Under the pieces are notes generated by a model that was not told where the DNA came from, did no database searches, and saw only the letters and a list, made by a program, of their open reading frames with translations. Positions 1 to 12,700 of a stretch of 64,000 bases of DNA are shown piece by piece. The position numbers were made by a program, and so were the translations under genes. Location: contig NC_134834.1 of the NCBI RefSeq assembly GCF_004210375.1, forward strand, positions 11,641,857-11,705,856, in the 5' to 3' direction. This DNA is from Tachypleus tridentatus. Its lineage: Eukaryota > Arthropoda > Merostomata > Xiphosura > Limulidae. Each line of letters opens with the position of its first letter. Position 1 is the first letter of the stretch.

Positions 1-246
1 CATATAAGAGAAATCTTAAGATAATACTGCAAAATTTTGATGTTTCTGGCTCAGACAGGTTTTACTGTATTATTTTGTAAGGAAAATAACGTTTCTTAAT
101 GTATTGAGCTTTTGACAAAATCTTAGAGAAAGACAGAGAAAGGTTACAGAGGAAGTAGATTACCCCATTATAATTGTCCATTTGTTTGTCTGACCACTGC
201 TATACAGGTACTGTAAAGTGGACTGTCCTATGTGGTGACTGAAATT

Positions 247-732
247 ATGAATGCTCGGTGGAAGAATCCTTATTTTACGAAGGAAGACGAATGTCTCTAT
301 ATAAGACAGAAAGCCCTGGGGGTACTACCAAACAATGACGAAGACGAAGAAAATAGATTTAATCTGTTGAAGGAGATGATGTTGAAAATCATTCATTTAT
401 CCGAATCGGAAATAAATGAATCTGTGGAAGAGGAGGACACCGACAGTGCTGAGAACAGAAAGAAAAAAAACAGTTAGGAAAAGAAAACGTGTGAGAAACA
501 GATCGAATGGCGACCGAACGATACACTTAACAGGGAGAACTGGTGAAGACATGGGCAAAGAACACGTGGAATCTTCAAAGAGCAGGCGGTTAAAGTCGTG
601 CTCCAAACCTCCAAAACCGTTCGAATTTAAAATGTCAAGTTCGAGACGTGTGAAACAGAAAGATGCAGATGAAAACAACGCTGAGAGAAAAGAAGGTGCT
701 AAACTGAAGTACAGAAGGCGTCTGATAACAAG
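247..732 (+). CDS. Gene 1 exon 1 (contains a frame break)
   Basis: The frame beginning at ATG 247 reads [20 protein letters not shown] and on through an acidic segment, then stops at 475-477 just after an A8 run (463-470). The next frame is open from before the run to the exon end and continues a Lys/Arg-rich sequence ending before the donor aag|gttagt at 733. Removing one A joins the two frames and leaves the exon ending in phase 2, as exon 2 requires. The A8 slip is therefore likely a sequencing or assembly error, or a polymorphism. The 5' limit is uncertain: an AG at 206-207 could be an acceptor, but it is followed in frame by a stop at 214. Confidence 0.55.
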
Positions 733-3700
733 GTTAGTGTGCAAAAAAATACTGTGTTCGTTACGATGTTGTAATGGTTAACAGACTTTGTGGGGTTTGT
801 TTACGTTTTATTTTTTGAATTTCCCGCAAAGCTACACGAGGGCTATCTGCGCTAGCCGTCGCTAATTTAGCAGTGTAAGACCAGAGGGAAGGCAGCTAGT
901 CATCACCACCCGCCGCCAACTCTTGGGCTACTCTTTTACCAACGAATAGTAGGATTGACCGTACCATTATAACGCCTTCACAGCTGAAAGGGCGAACATG
1001 TTTGGTGCGAAGGGAATTCGAACCTGCGTCTCTCAGATTACGAATTGAACTCTTTAACCCACCTGGCCATGCCGGGTCATGACTTTGTGGGGACACCTTG
1101 TATTAACAAACAAAGATGTATTATTTTTTTTATCATATTCTCATATTTTCCTAAAGAAATAAAATGAGAGAAAAAAAGGGATCTAATAATTTCAACATAG
1201 ATCGTGTTTAGATTTTGAATAGAGCAATAAGCTCGGGTAACCTTAAAAATGTTTCGTCACTGAATTTATTAACAGAACGAGCCCCGCCCATGTCGCGAAG
1301 CGCGTGCACCAACATAATAACAGATCCCGCAAAAAGTCTAAGAACATATTAAAGAGTATTACTAAAGTAGCTATTGTGTTATTTTGTTTTACTAGTGACT
1401 GGATTTCTATTAAATAATTCTTTCTAAGTTATGAAAAAAAAAATAATATTTTCGTTTGATGTTTTTTTTCTCTCGAATCTGTGTTAAAATATAACAAGTT
1501 GGTGTTGCATGATTTTTTCTCCCGTCAAACAAAAGTTTCATTCTCACTAAACTTAATGGTCATTCTGTCTATCTGTCTGCCTCAGAGGCGGAACTAACCA
1601 GGGCAACACCCATAGCCGACCCGCAGTGGCACGGCGTATATCTGCGGACTGGCACAGCTAGAAACCGGGTTTTGATACCTGTGGTAAGCAGAGCACAGAT
1701 AGCTAATAGTTTTGTACTTAATTCCAAACAAACCAAACAAAGCTACAGGACGCATGCCCTCTGGTGGCCTGGTCTGGTTCTATCTTCTGAAGAAAAAACA
1801 ACAACAAAAGAAACGGGTGTCACATATTTCTTTGCCACAGTTCCTGAACTGTTTGCTCTGCCACCGGTCTCTCTGCCGTTATTTATCTGTTTGTCAGTCT
1901 TCATCAACCTATCTATATTTTCTTATTAATATCTATCTTCCTGCTTGTCTCTCTATATTTTGAGTTTATATTTGTCTTCCTATTTGTGGTTTTCTATCTG
2001 TCTGTTTGCGATAGTTCTTTCTATGTGTGTCTGTAGAGGCTACAGCCGGTTCAATCACAGGACCGGGATTCAATCTCAATCACACGAGATGTATCAAAAT
2101 TAATAGTCATTGATCCGCACGACCTTAAAATCCACACTGCTGTCCTAAAATATTTTCTTATAAATGGTCCATATTATAAAGTAATGCAATTGGTTCGACA
2201 TATTAGAACATACACGTATGACCTAAAATATGAAGCCGTATAAGAAACCCACACGACAAGACAATGCAAGTGTTCATATAAAGCAACATGCGTTATCAAG
2301 ACAGCTATAACGATTCGTCGTTTAATATAAATACATAATTTAACAAAAGAACGGGAAAATCTGTGTGTGTTTTCTTATAGCAAAGCCACATCGGGCTATC
2401 TGCTGAGCCCATCGAGGGGAATCGAACCCCTGATTTTACCGTTGTAAATCCGTAGACTTACCGCTGTACTAGCGGGGGAGCGAACAGGAAAATTGCCTGC
2501 AGACAGTCTACGAAGTAAAACACGTGACGTCAGAGTGGTCACTGATAAGGCTCTATTTTTACTTATACGTAATAACAAATTTATTAATGTTTTTTTACAT
2601 CTTTTAAGATTAACAAAACGTGTCTTTCTAATTACTTCCCGACTTTAAACTTTCGTCGACAAAATATTTTAACTACAAGTACAGTTAAAAAATAGAGAAA
2701 TACTTGTTTCTTAATACAACAGAGTTTCGTAACGGAATTATAAAATCCACACCAGGCTCTTGTTATTTTGTCACATGTTGCACATATTGAAATATAGAAG
2801 TTTTTTAACTGAATGATTTATTTCCCTGTCATAATATTTTATTGCGTCATGTCATTTCTACAGAAGTGTTGAATTGGGACAAACCTGTTTCAATATATAT
2901 ATATATATACTTCTCTTCGGTGAATTAAAGTATCACGTGACGTACAATTAATCATTATCGAACAGACCTTGACACCCGATAAATAAAGAACCAATAGATT
3001 CAGAGACGCCAGATGTAGGTTTCCAGAGACTTCAACTAATATATCTATGACTATTCTTTCCTTCACGATAAAATATAAAGGTTAGAATTAAAATGACTTG
3101 TCCACTTAATTTCGGTCAACTAGTAAGAAAATGAGTTGCTATTTATTTCTCTGTTTTATATATTTAAACTTTAGGTATAACAAGAAAAACCCGATGTTTC
3201 TACCAATCACATACTTTGATCCTTTATGTCTTCTTAAGGGTTCTACAACATTTTTTTTCTATAAAAGTATTTTCCGAGTACTAATCAATTTAGAAAATTA
3301 CAATATTAGAGAAAAACGAACAAAACTTCGAACTTTTCTGTAAGATTTTCACAACATATAACACTGATGTAGTCACTACCTTCTCGTTCTAACATGACAA
3401 CATATAATACAGTTGTAGTTACTTCCTTCTTGTTCCTAACATGACAACATATAACACTGATGTAGTCACTTCCTTGTTGTTCTTAAGATCACAACATATA
3501 ACACTGATGTAGTCACTTCCTTGTTGTTCTTAACATCACAACATATAACACTGATGTAGTCACTTCCTTGTTGTTCTTAAGATCACAACATATAACACTG
3601 ATGTAGTCACTTCCTTGTTGTTTTTAACATCACAACATATAACACTGATGTAGTCACTTCCTTGTTGTTCTTAACATCACAACATATAACACTGATGTAG

Positions 3701-6700
3701 TTACTTCCTTGTTGTTCTTAACTTCACAACATATAACACTGATGTAGTCACTACCTAATAGTTCCTAACATCACAACATATAACACTGATGTAGTCACTT
3801 CCTTGTTGTTCTTAACATGACAACATATAACACTGATGTAGTCACTACCTTCTCGTTCCTAACATGACAACATATAATACAGTTGTAGTTACTTCCTTCT
3901 TGTTCCTAACATGACAACATATAACACTGATGTAATCACTTGTTGTTCTTAACATCACAACATATAACACTGATGTAGTCACTTCCTTGTTGTTCTAACA
4001 TCACAACATATAACACTGATGTAGTCAATTCCTTGTTGTTCTTAACTTCACAACATATAACACCGATGTAGCCACTTTTTTGTTCTTCTTAACTTCACAA
4101 CATATAACACTGATGTAGTTACTTCCTTGTTGTTCTTAACATCACAACATATGACACTGATTATATTTCTGTTTTCAGTTCATGTTTGCTGTTAGCAGTA
4201 TGTTAAGTAGTCGACATATTTTAAACAGAAGTAATTATTTTAATATTTTATGGTTTGTGACAGAAAAGTGTGAATATATCACAATCGAGAATGGATACCC
4301 TTGTGACTATTGTCGGTTGATTTACGTTTAACTTGTTTTAAATACTCGACAGGTAAGCAAACATACAGTCATGTGAAAAAGTTAGGACTCCCTATGAAAG
4401 TCTGTGTATTTGTGTAACATTTTTGGATATATGGATATTTAATCTCAATTTCAACAATACTGAGAGATTATAGGAATATAACTAAAAATTAAAACTGAAG
4501 AAAAGACTTTTCAAGATCTTCTGTAAATGTAATTCTACAAAATGCATATTCTAACTGAGGAATAAGTTAGGACCACCCTACCCTAATAGCTAGTGTTACC
4601 CCTTTGGCTGAAATAACTGCAATGAGACACTTCTTGTAGCCATCTACCAGTCTCTGACATAGGTCTGAAGAATGTTTTCCCACTTTTCAATGCAGAATTC
4701 TTTCAGCTGTGAGATGTTTGAGGGGTTTCTTGCATGTACAGCCTGTTTCAAGTCATCCCACAGCATCTCAATGGGATTAAGATCTGGGCTTTGACTCGGC
4801 TATTCTAGAACTCTCCATTTCTTAGTTTTCAGCCAGTCCTTGGTGGATTTACTGGTATGTTTTGGGTCATTGTCCTGTTGCAGGGTCCAGTTCCGCTTCA
4901 GCTTTAATTTTCTTACAGATGGACTCACATGTTCCTCAAGCACCCTCTGATACACAGTTGAATTCATAGTGGATTCTATGATTGTAAGCTGTCCAGGTCC
5001 TACTACAGCAAAGAAGCCCCAAACCATGACACTTCCACCTCCATGCTTCACAGTTGATATGAGGTTCTTTACTTGGAATGCTGTATTTGGTTTACGCCAA
5101 ACATTTCCTCTGTTCTGGTGTCCAAATAATTCAACTTTGGACTCATCTGTCCAAAGAACATTATTCCAGAAGTCCTGGTCTTTGTCTACATTCTCTCTGG
5201 CAAACTTCAGTCTGGCCTTGATGTTTTTCTTAGAGAACAAAGGTTTCCTCCTTGCACACCTCCCATGCAAGTTAAACTTGTGCAGTCTCTTTCTGATTGT
5301 AGGGACATGCACTTTCACATCAACAGTAGCCAGAGCCTGCTGCAGGTCCCGTGATGACATGTTAGGGTACTTGGAGATCTCTTTTAGCATCTTGCGGTCT
5401 GCTCTCGGGGTGAACTTGTTTAAACGACCAGACCTGGGCATGTTGGCAGTTGTTTTGAAGGCCCTCCACTTGTTGACTGTTTTCCGGACAGTGGAATATC
5501 TGATTTCAAAATCTTTTGGGATCTTTTTAAATCCATTACCAGACTCATAGCTTCTACAATTTTCTGTCTGAAGGCCTCAGACAGCTCTTTAGCTCTCACC
5601 ATGGTGCTCACTCCCACTTCAACAGTCAGGAGCACACCAAACTAAATGTCTGAGATTTAAATAGGGCAAGCCTCATTCAAAATGCTGAGTAACGATCTTC
5701 TAAAATCATGTGCACCTGGTGTGATACACCTGTGTGTGAGTTGAGCCATTTTAAGTGGGAATAAATGTGGGGGTGTCCTAACTTTTTCCTCAGTTAGAAT
5801 ATGCATTTTTGTAGAATTACATTTACAGAAGATCTTGAAAAGTCTTTTCTTCAGTTTTAATTGTTTAGTTATATTCCTATAATCTCTCAGTATTGTTAAA
5901 ATTGAGATTAAATATCTATATATCAAAACTGTTACAAAATACACAGGCTTTCATGGGATGTCCTAACTTTTCACATGATTGTACGTGTACGTGTTGTCAA
6001 AAAACATACTCATTTAAAACGCATTTCTACCACGTATGCCACAAACCTTTAAAATATCTGTAATAATATATGACCTTTACTTTAGCTTTGACCTTTTAAA
6101 TACTTCAATTAATGTTTTTCCACCATTCCTTTTCAAACTCTGGATAAATCTTTCTTCGCAAACATTCCTTAAATGTTATTTCAAAGATGTAGTCAGTATG
6201 TATTTGTATGTGTAAAAAGAGACAAACAGGTACAACATTTGATCTCGTTAACGAGTTAATAAATATTAATGAAGCTAAACTTCGTTGTTGTTGGGTTTGT
6301 TTTTGATAAAACAATAAATTTTCTAGCTACAACTACAGTTGTTAAAATATTGTTTTTTAACGTATTTCCTTTTAATGTTGTTGTTAAGAAGTTAAATTTC
6401 ATGGTTACTGCCTTTCACACAACAAGTTTTCAAAGTTCACCGACAGTCGTTGAAAATAATAGCTGTTTTAGTTTTACTTTTCTTTGTTATTATTTTGTTT
6501 CCACCATGTTATGAAACTGTTTTATAATTCTCGGCTAATCGCAGTGGCATTCAAATAGCGTTTAACTTACTGTATTACTTAGAACACGTTCAAATGCTAT
6601 GTCCTTCGTGACTAGGGCTTCAAAATAGTAGAATTTCCATTTCAGCTCATGTCCTTCAATACAGCTAATTATTGTAAATTGTTAGAAGCTCAGGTTCTGA

Positions 6701-9700
6701 AAGCCGTACTTTAAGAAAGTCTGTCTTGTGTCGCTTCTGTTCTCTGGTTATTTCTATGGAAATAGCATATATTACTTACACACGATCTTACGAAACGCGA
6801 AAATTAGAAAACAGACAAAACCACGCTGAATTGGCTGGGTCACGGAAATCTGCTTGGTAAAATTATCGTTTATGGAATTATTATACAACTGATATGTTCA
6901 CGTTTTTCTTTTGTATGTCAGGGTTTCATTTCCTTGTCTTATTTCTAATATTTGGAAGCATATTTAATACGAGTAACAAATTTCGAATTTCTTACCCACA
7001 TCATCACACTGTTCGCACATCATCACACAGTTCACACATCATCACACTGTTCGCACATCATCACACTGTTCGCACATCATCACACTGTTCACACATCATC
7101 ACACTGTTCACACATCATCACACAGTTCACACATCATCACACTGTTCGCACATCATCACACAGTTCACACATCATCACACTGTCCGCACATCATCACACA
7201 GTTCACACATCATCACACAGTTCATACATCATCACACAGTTCTCACATCATCACACTGTTCGCACATCATTACACTGTTCACACATCATCACACGGTTCG
7301 CACATCATCACACTGTTCGTACATCATCACGGTTCTCACATCATCACACTGTTCGCACATCATCACACTGTTTTGCGCATCATCACGCTGTTCGCACATC
7401 ATCACTGTTCACACATCATCGCACTGTTCGCACATCATCGCACGGTTCACACATCATCACACTGTTCGCGCATCATCACACGGTTCGCACGTCATCACAC
7501 GGTTCGCATCATCACACTGTTCGCGCATCATCGCACGGTTCGCACATCATCACACTGTTTTCGCGCATCATCACACTGTTCGCACATCATCACGCTGTTC
7601 GCACGTCATCACACGGTTCGCACATCATCACTGATGTTCATACATCATCACACAATGTTCATACATCATCACAATGTTCATACATCATCACACGGTTCAC
7701 ACATCATCACACTGTTCGCATCAACATTACACTGTTCATACGTCATCGCACGGTTCGCATTATCATCACACTGTTCACACATCATCACAATGTTCGTAAT
7801 ATCATCACACTGTTCGTAATATCATCACAATGTTCACACATCATCACAATGTTCACACGTCATCACACTGTTCGCGCACATCATCACACTGTTCACACGT
7901 CATCACACTGTTCGCACATCATCACACGGTTCGCACGTCATCATCACGCTGTTCGCGCATCATCACAATGTGTTCGTACATCATCACAATGTTCGTATAC
8001 ATCATCACACGGTTCGCACATCATCACACTGTTTCGCACATCAACACGCACTGTTCGTACGTCGTCGCACGGTTCGCGTCGTCACACTGTTCGTACGTCA
8101 TCACGCTGCTCGCGCATCATCGCACGGTTCGCATTATCATCACAATGTTCGGACATCGTCACGATGTTCGCGCACCGTCACACTGTCGCGCATATCATCA
8201 CACTGTTTCGCACATCATCGCACTGTTTCACACATCGTCACGCTGTCTCGCACGTCGTCACGCTTAATCGCGCGTCGTCGCGCTGTTTCGCGCGTCGTCA
8301 CGCGCTGTCGCGCATTGCATCGTCGCAGTGTTCGCGCATCATCACATGATGTTCGCGCGTCGTCACACTCATCGCACGTCGTCGCGCTATCGCGCGTCGT
8401 CGCACGGTTCGCGTCGTCACGCTGTTCGCGCGTCGTCGCACGGTTCGCGCATCGTCACAATGTTCGCACATCATCACAATGTTCATATCGTCATCACACG
8501 GTTCGCACGTCATCACACTGTTCACATCGTCGCACGGTTCGGCGTCGTCGCACGGTTCGCATCACATACGTCGTCACATTTCGTTTCGCACGTTCATCGT
8601 CACACTGTTCGCGCTATCGTCACGCTTGTTTCGCGCATCGTCATCACTGCTGTTCATACGTCATCACACTGTTGTTCGCACGTCATCACACGGTTCGCAC
8701 ATCGTCACACTGTTTGCGCATTATCATCACGCTGTTTCGCATCATCACAATGTTCGCGCATCATCATCACACTGTCGCGCATCATCACACTGTTCACGCA
8801 TCATCACACTGTTCGCGCATCGTCACACTGTTCACGCATCGTCACACTGTTTCGCACATCATCGCACTGTTCACATATCATCACACTGTTTCGCAATATC
8901 ATCACACTGTTCGCACATCATCACACTGTTCATACATCATCACAATGTTCACACATCATCACACTGTTCACACATCATCACAATGTTCGCACATCATCAC
9001 ACTGTCCGCACATCATCACACTGTTCACACATCATCACACTGTTCACACATCATCACACTGTTCGCACATCATCACACAGTTCACACATCATCACACTGC
9101 CCGAACATCATCACACTGTTCGCACATCATCACGAAAAGTACGAACATCTTATTCCAAGTATCAGAAAAGTCGCTCCCTCTCGGCCCTAATGCAACACGA
9201 GCCATGGTGGACCATGAAGCCACAGTCCAGCACGTTACCCAGAAGGCTAAACTTAACTACACATTTTCACTAAAACTTATGACAGATAATCTTCGAAATG
9301 ACGAATATTGAATATCATTAGTATGGGTGACTTTAAGAATATGGAGTCAAGTTAGGACCTTTGGCCAAATCTGGGTAATTCCAAATTTCCAAGTGCAGAA
9401 CTCTGAATATTGCCACAGTTCCAAATGTTAAAATATCATTTTATCACATTAAAAACAAAAGTTATACGTCTGATTTAGATTAAGAGAAATAAACAGTTGA
9501 AGTAGTGAAACATAAAGTAAATAAAACAGGAAGAAAACTAAACAAACATCCACTGGTAGATATTAATTAGAATTGGGGTTTGACAACTGGGTCAACTAGA
9601 TTAACATGTCTTGTTCGTTTTAATTATACGTTGCTCGCCATGGCTACTAGATTTAAAACTGACCTATGGTTAGTGATGACCATTGCGAAGAGCATACGGA

Positions 9701-12700
9701 CGAACTTGTGAGGTCAAAACGTCAGATGATCTTTATAAAGAGCGATCTTACTGTAAAAGATGGTTAATGGTCAAGGGGTTATAAGATCACCATAAATATA
9801 AGACACTTTAGAGAAACGACTTTTTAACTTCAGTATTTTGATAGCGATAAAAGTCAGCAGTGGAGACAAGAGTCAACCTAAAATTGTATAACTCTTCATT
9901 CTGGGAGTGAGTGTTTTACACATTACACACTCTTCATTCTGATAGTGAGGTTTTTACACATCACACACTCTTCATTCTGGGAGTGAGTGTTTTACATATT
10001 ACACACTCTTTATTCTGAGAGTGAGGTTTTTACACATTACACACTCTTCATTCTGGGGTGAGGTTTTACACATTACACTCTTTTCATTCTGGGAGTGAGT
10101 GTTTTACACATTACACACACTTCATTCTGGGAGTGAGGTTTTTACACATTACACACTCTTCATTCTGGGAGTGACTGTTTTACATATTACACACTGTTCA
10201 TTCTGGGAGTGAGTGTTTTTACACATTACACACTCTTCATTCTGGGAGTGAGTGTTTTACATTACACACCCTTCATTCTGGTAGTGAGTGTTTTACACAT
10301 TACCCACTCTTCATTCTGGGGTGAGTGTTTCACACATTACACACTCTTCATTCTGGGAGTGAGGTTTTACACATTACACTCTTCATTCTGTGAGTGAGTG
10401 TTTTACACATTACACACACTTTATTCTGGTAGTGAGTGTTTTACACATTACACACTCTTCATTCTGGGAGTGAGTGTTTTACATATTACACTCTTCATTC
10501 TGGGAGTGAGTGTTTTACACATTACACACACTTCATTCTAGGAGTGAGTGTTTTACATATTACACACTTTTTATTCTGGGAGTGAGGTTTTTACACATTA
10601 CACACTCTTCATTCTGGGAGTGAGTGTTTTATACATTACACACTCTTCATTCTGGGAGTGATGTTTTTACACATTGCACACTCTTCATTCTGTGAGTGAG
10701 GTTTTACACATTACACACTCTTCATTCTGGAAGTGAGTGTTTTACACATTACACACTGTTCATTCTGGGGTGAGTGTTTTACACATTACACACTCTTCAT
10801 TCTGGGAGTGAGTGTTTCACACATTACACACTCTTAATTCTGGGAGTGAGTGTTTTACACATCACACACTCTTCATTCTGGGAGTGAGTGTTTTACACAT
10901 TACACACTTTTCATTCTGGGAGTGAGGTTTTTACACATTACACACTCTTCATTCTGGGAGTGAGTGTTTTACACATTACACACTTTTCATTCTGGGAGTG
11001 AGTGTTTTACACATTACACACTCTTCATTCTGGGAGTGAGTGTTTTAATATTACACACTCTTTATTCTGAGAGTGAAGTTTTACACATTACACTCTCTTC
11101 ATTCTGGGAGTGAGTGTTTTACATATTACACACTCTTCATTCTGGGAGTGAGTGTTTTACACATTACACACTCTTCATTCTGGGAGTGAGTGTTTTACAC
11201 ATTACACACTCTTCATTCTGGGAGTGAGTGTTTTACACATTACACACTTTCATTCTGGAAGTGAGTGTTTTACTCATTACACAGTCTTCATTCTGGGGTG
11301 AGTGTTTTACACATTACACACTCTTCATTCTGGGAGTGAGTGTTTTACACATTACACACTCTTCATTCTGGTAGTGAGTGTTTTACATATTACACACTTT
11401 TCATTCTGGGAGTTAGTGTTTTGCACATTATACACTCTTTATTCTGGGAGTGAGTGTTTTACACATTACACGCACTTCATTCTGGGAGTGAGTATTTTAC
11501 ACATTACACACTCTTCATTCTGGGAGTTAGTGTTTTACACATTACACACTCTTCATTCTGGGAGTGAGTGTTTTACACATTACACACTGTTCATTCTGGG
11601 AGTGAGTGTTTTACTTATTACACACTCTTCATTCTGGGAGTGAGTGTTTTACATATTACACACTCTTTATTCTGGGAGTGAGGTTTTACACATTACCCAC
11701 TCTTCATTCTGGGAGTGAGTGTTTTACACATTACACACTCTTCATTCTGGGAGTGAGGGTTTTACACATTACACACTCTTCATTCTGGGAGTGAGGTTTT
11801 TACACATTACACACTCTTCATTCTGTGAGTGAGTGTTTTACACATTACACACACTTTATTCTGGTAGTGAGTGTTTTGCACATTACACACTCTTCATTCT
11901 GGGAGTGATTGTTTTACATATTACACACTTTTCATTCTGGGAGTGAGTGTTTTACACATCACACACTCTTCATTCTGGAAGTGAGTGTTTTACACATTAC
12001 ACAGTCTTCATTCTGGGAGTGAGTGTTTTACACATTACACACTCTTCATTCTGGGAGTGAGTGTTTTACACATTACACACCCTTCATTCTGGTAGTGAGT
12101 GTTTTACACATTACCCACTCTTCATTCTGGGAGTGAGTGTTTCACACATTACACACTCTTCATTCTGGGAGTGAGGTTTTTACACATTACACACTCTTCA
12201 TTCTGTGAGTGAGTGTTTTACACATTACACACACTTTATTCTGGTAGTGAGTGTTTTACACATTACACACTCTTCATTCTGGGAGTGAGTGTTTTACATA
12301 TTACACACTCTTCATTCTGGGAGTGAGTGTTTTACACATTACACACACTTCATTCTAGGGTGAGTGTTTTACATATTACACACTTTTTTTATTCTGGGGT
12401 GAGGTTTTTACACATTACACACTCTTCATTCTGGGAGTGAGTGTTTTATACATTACACACTCTTCATTCTGGGAGTGATGTTTTTACACATTGCACACTC
12501 TTCATTCTGGGAGTGAGGTTTTTACACATTACACAGTCTTCATTCTGGAAGTGAGTGTTTTACACATTACACACTGTTCATTCTGGGAGTGAGTGTTTTA
12601 CACATTACACACTCTTTATTCTGGGAGTGAGTGTTTCACACATTACACACTCTTAATTCTGGGAGTGAGTGTTTTACACATTACACACTCTTCATTCTGG

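Noticed and set aside
4969-5550. 193-codon forward frame
   Set aside because: Antisense shadow of the Tc1 transposase pseudogene.
6894-9311. Several overlapping long His/Ser/Thr-rich frames (up to 465 codons)
   Set aside because: They follow from a 19-bp stop-poor tandem unit read in three frames; no start context, splice sites or domain.
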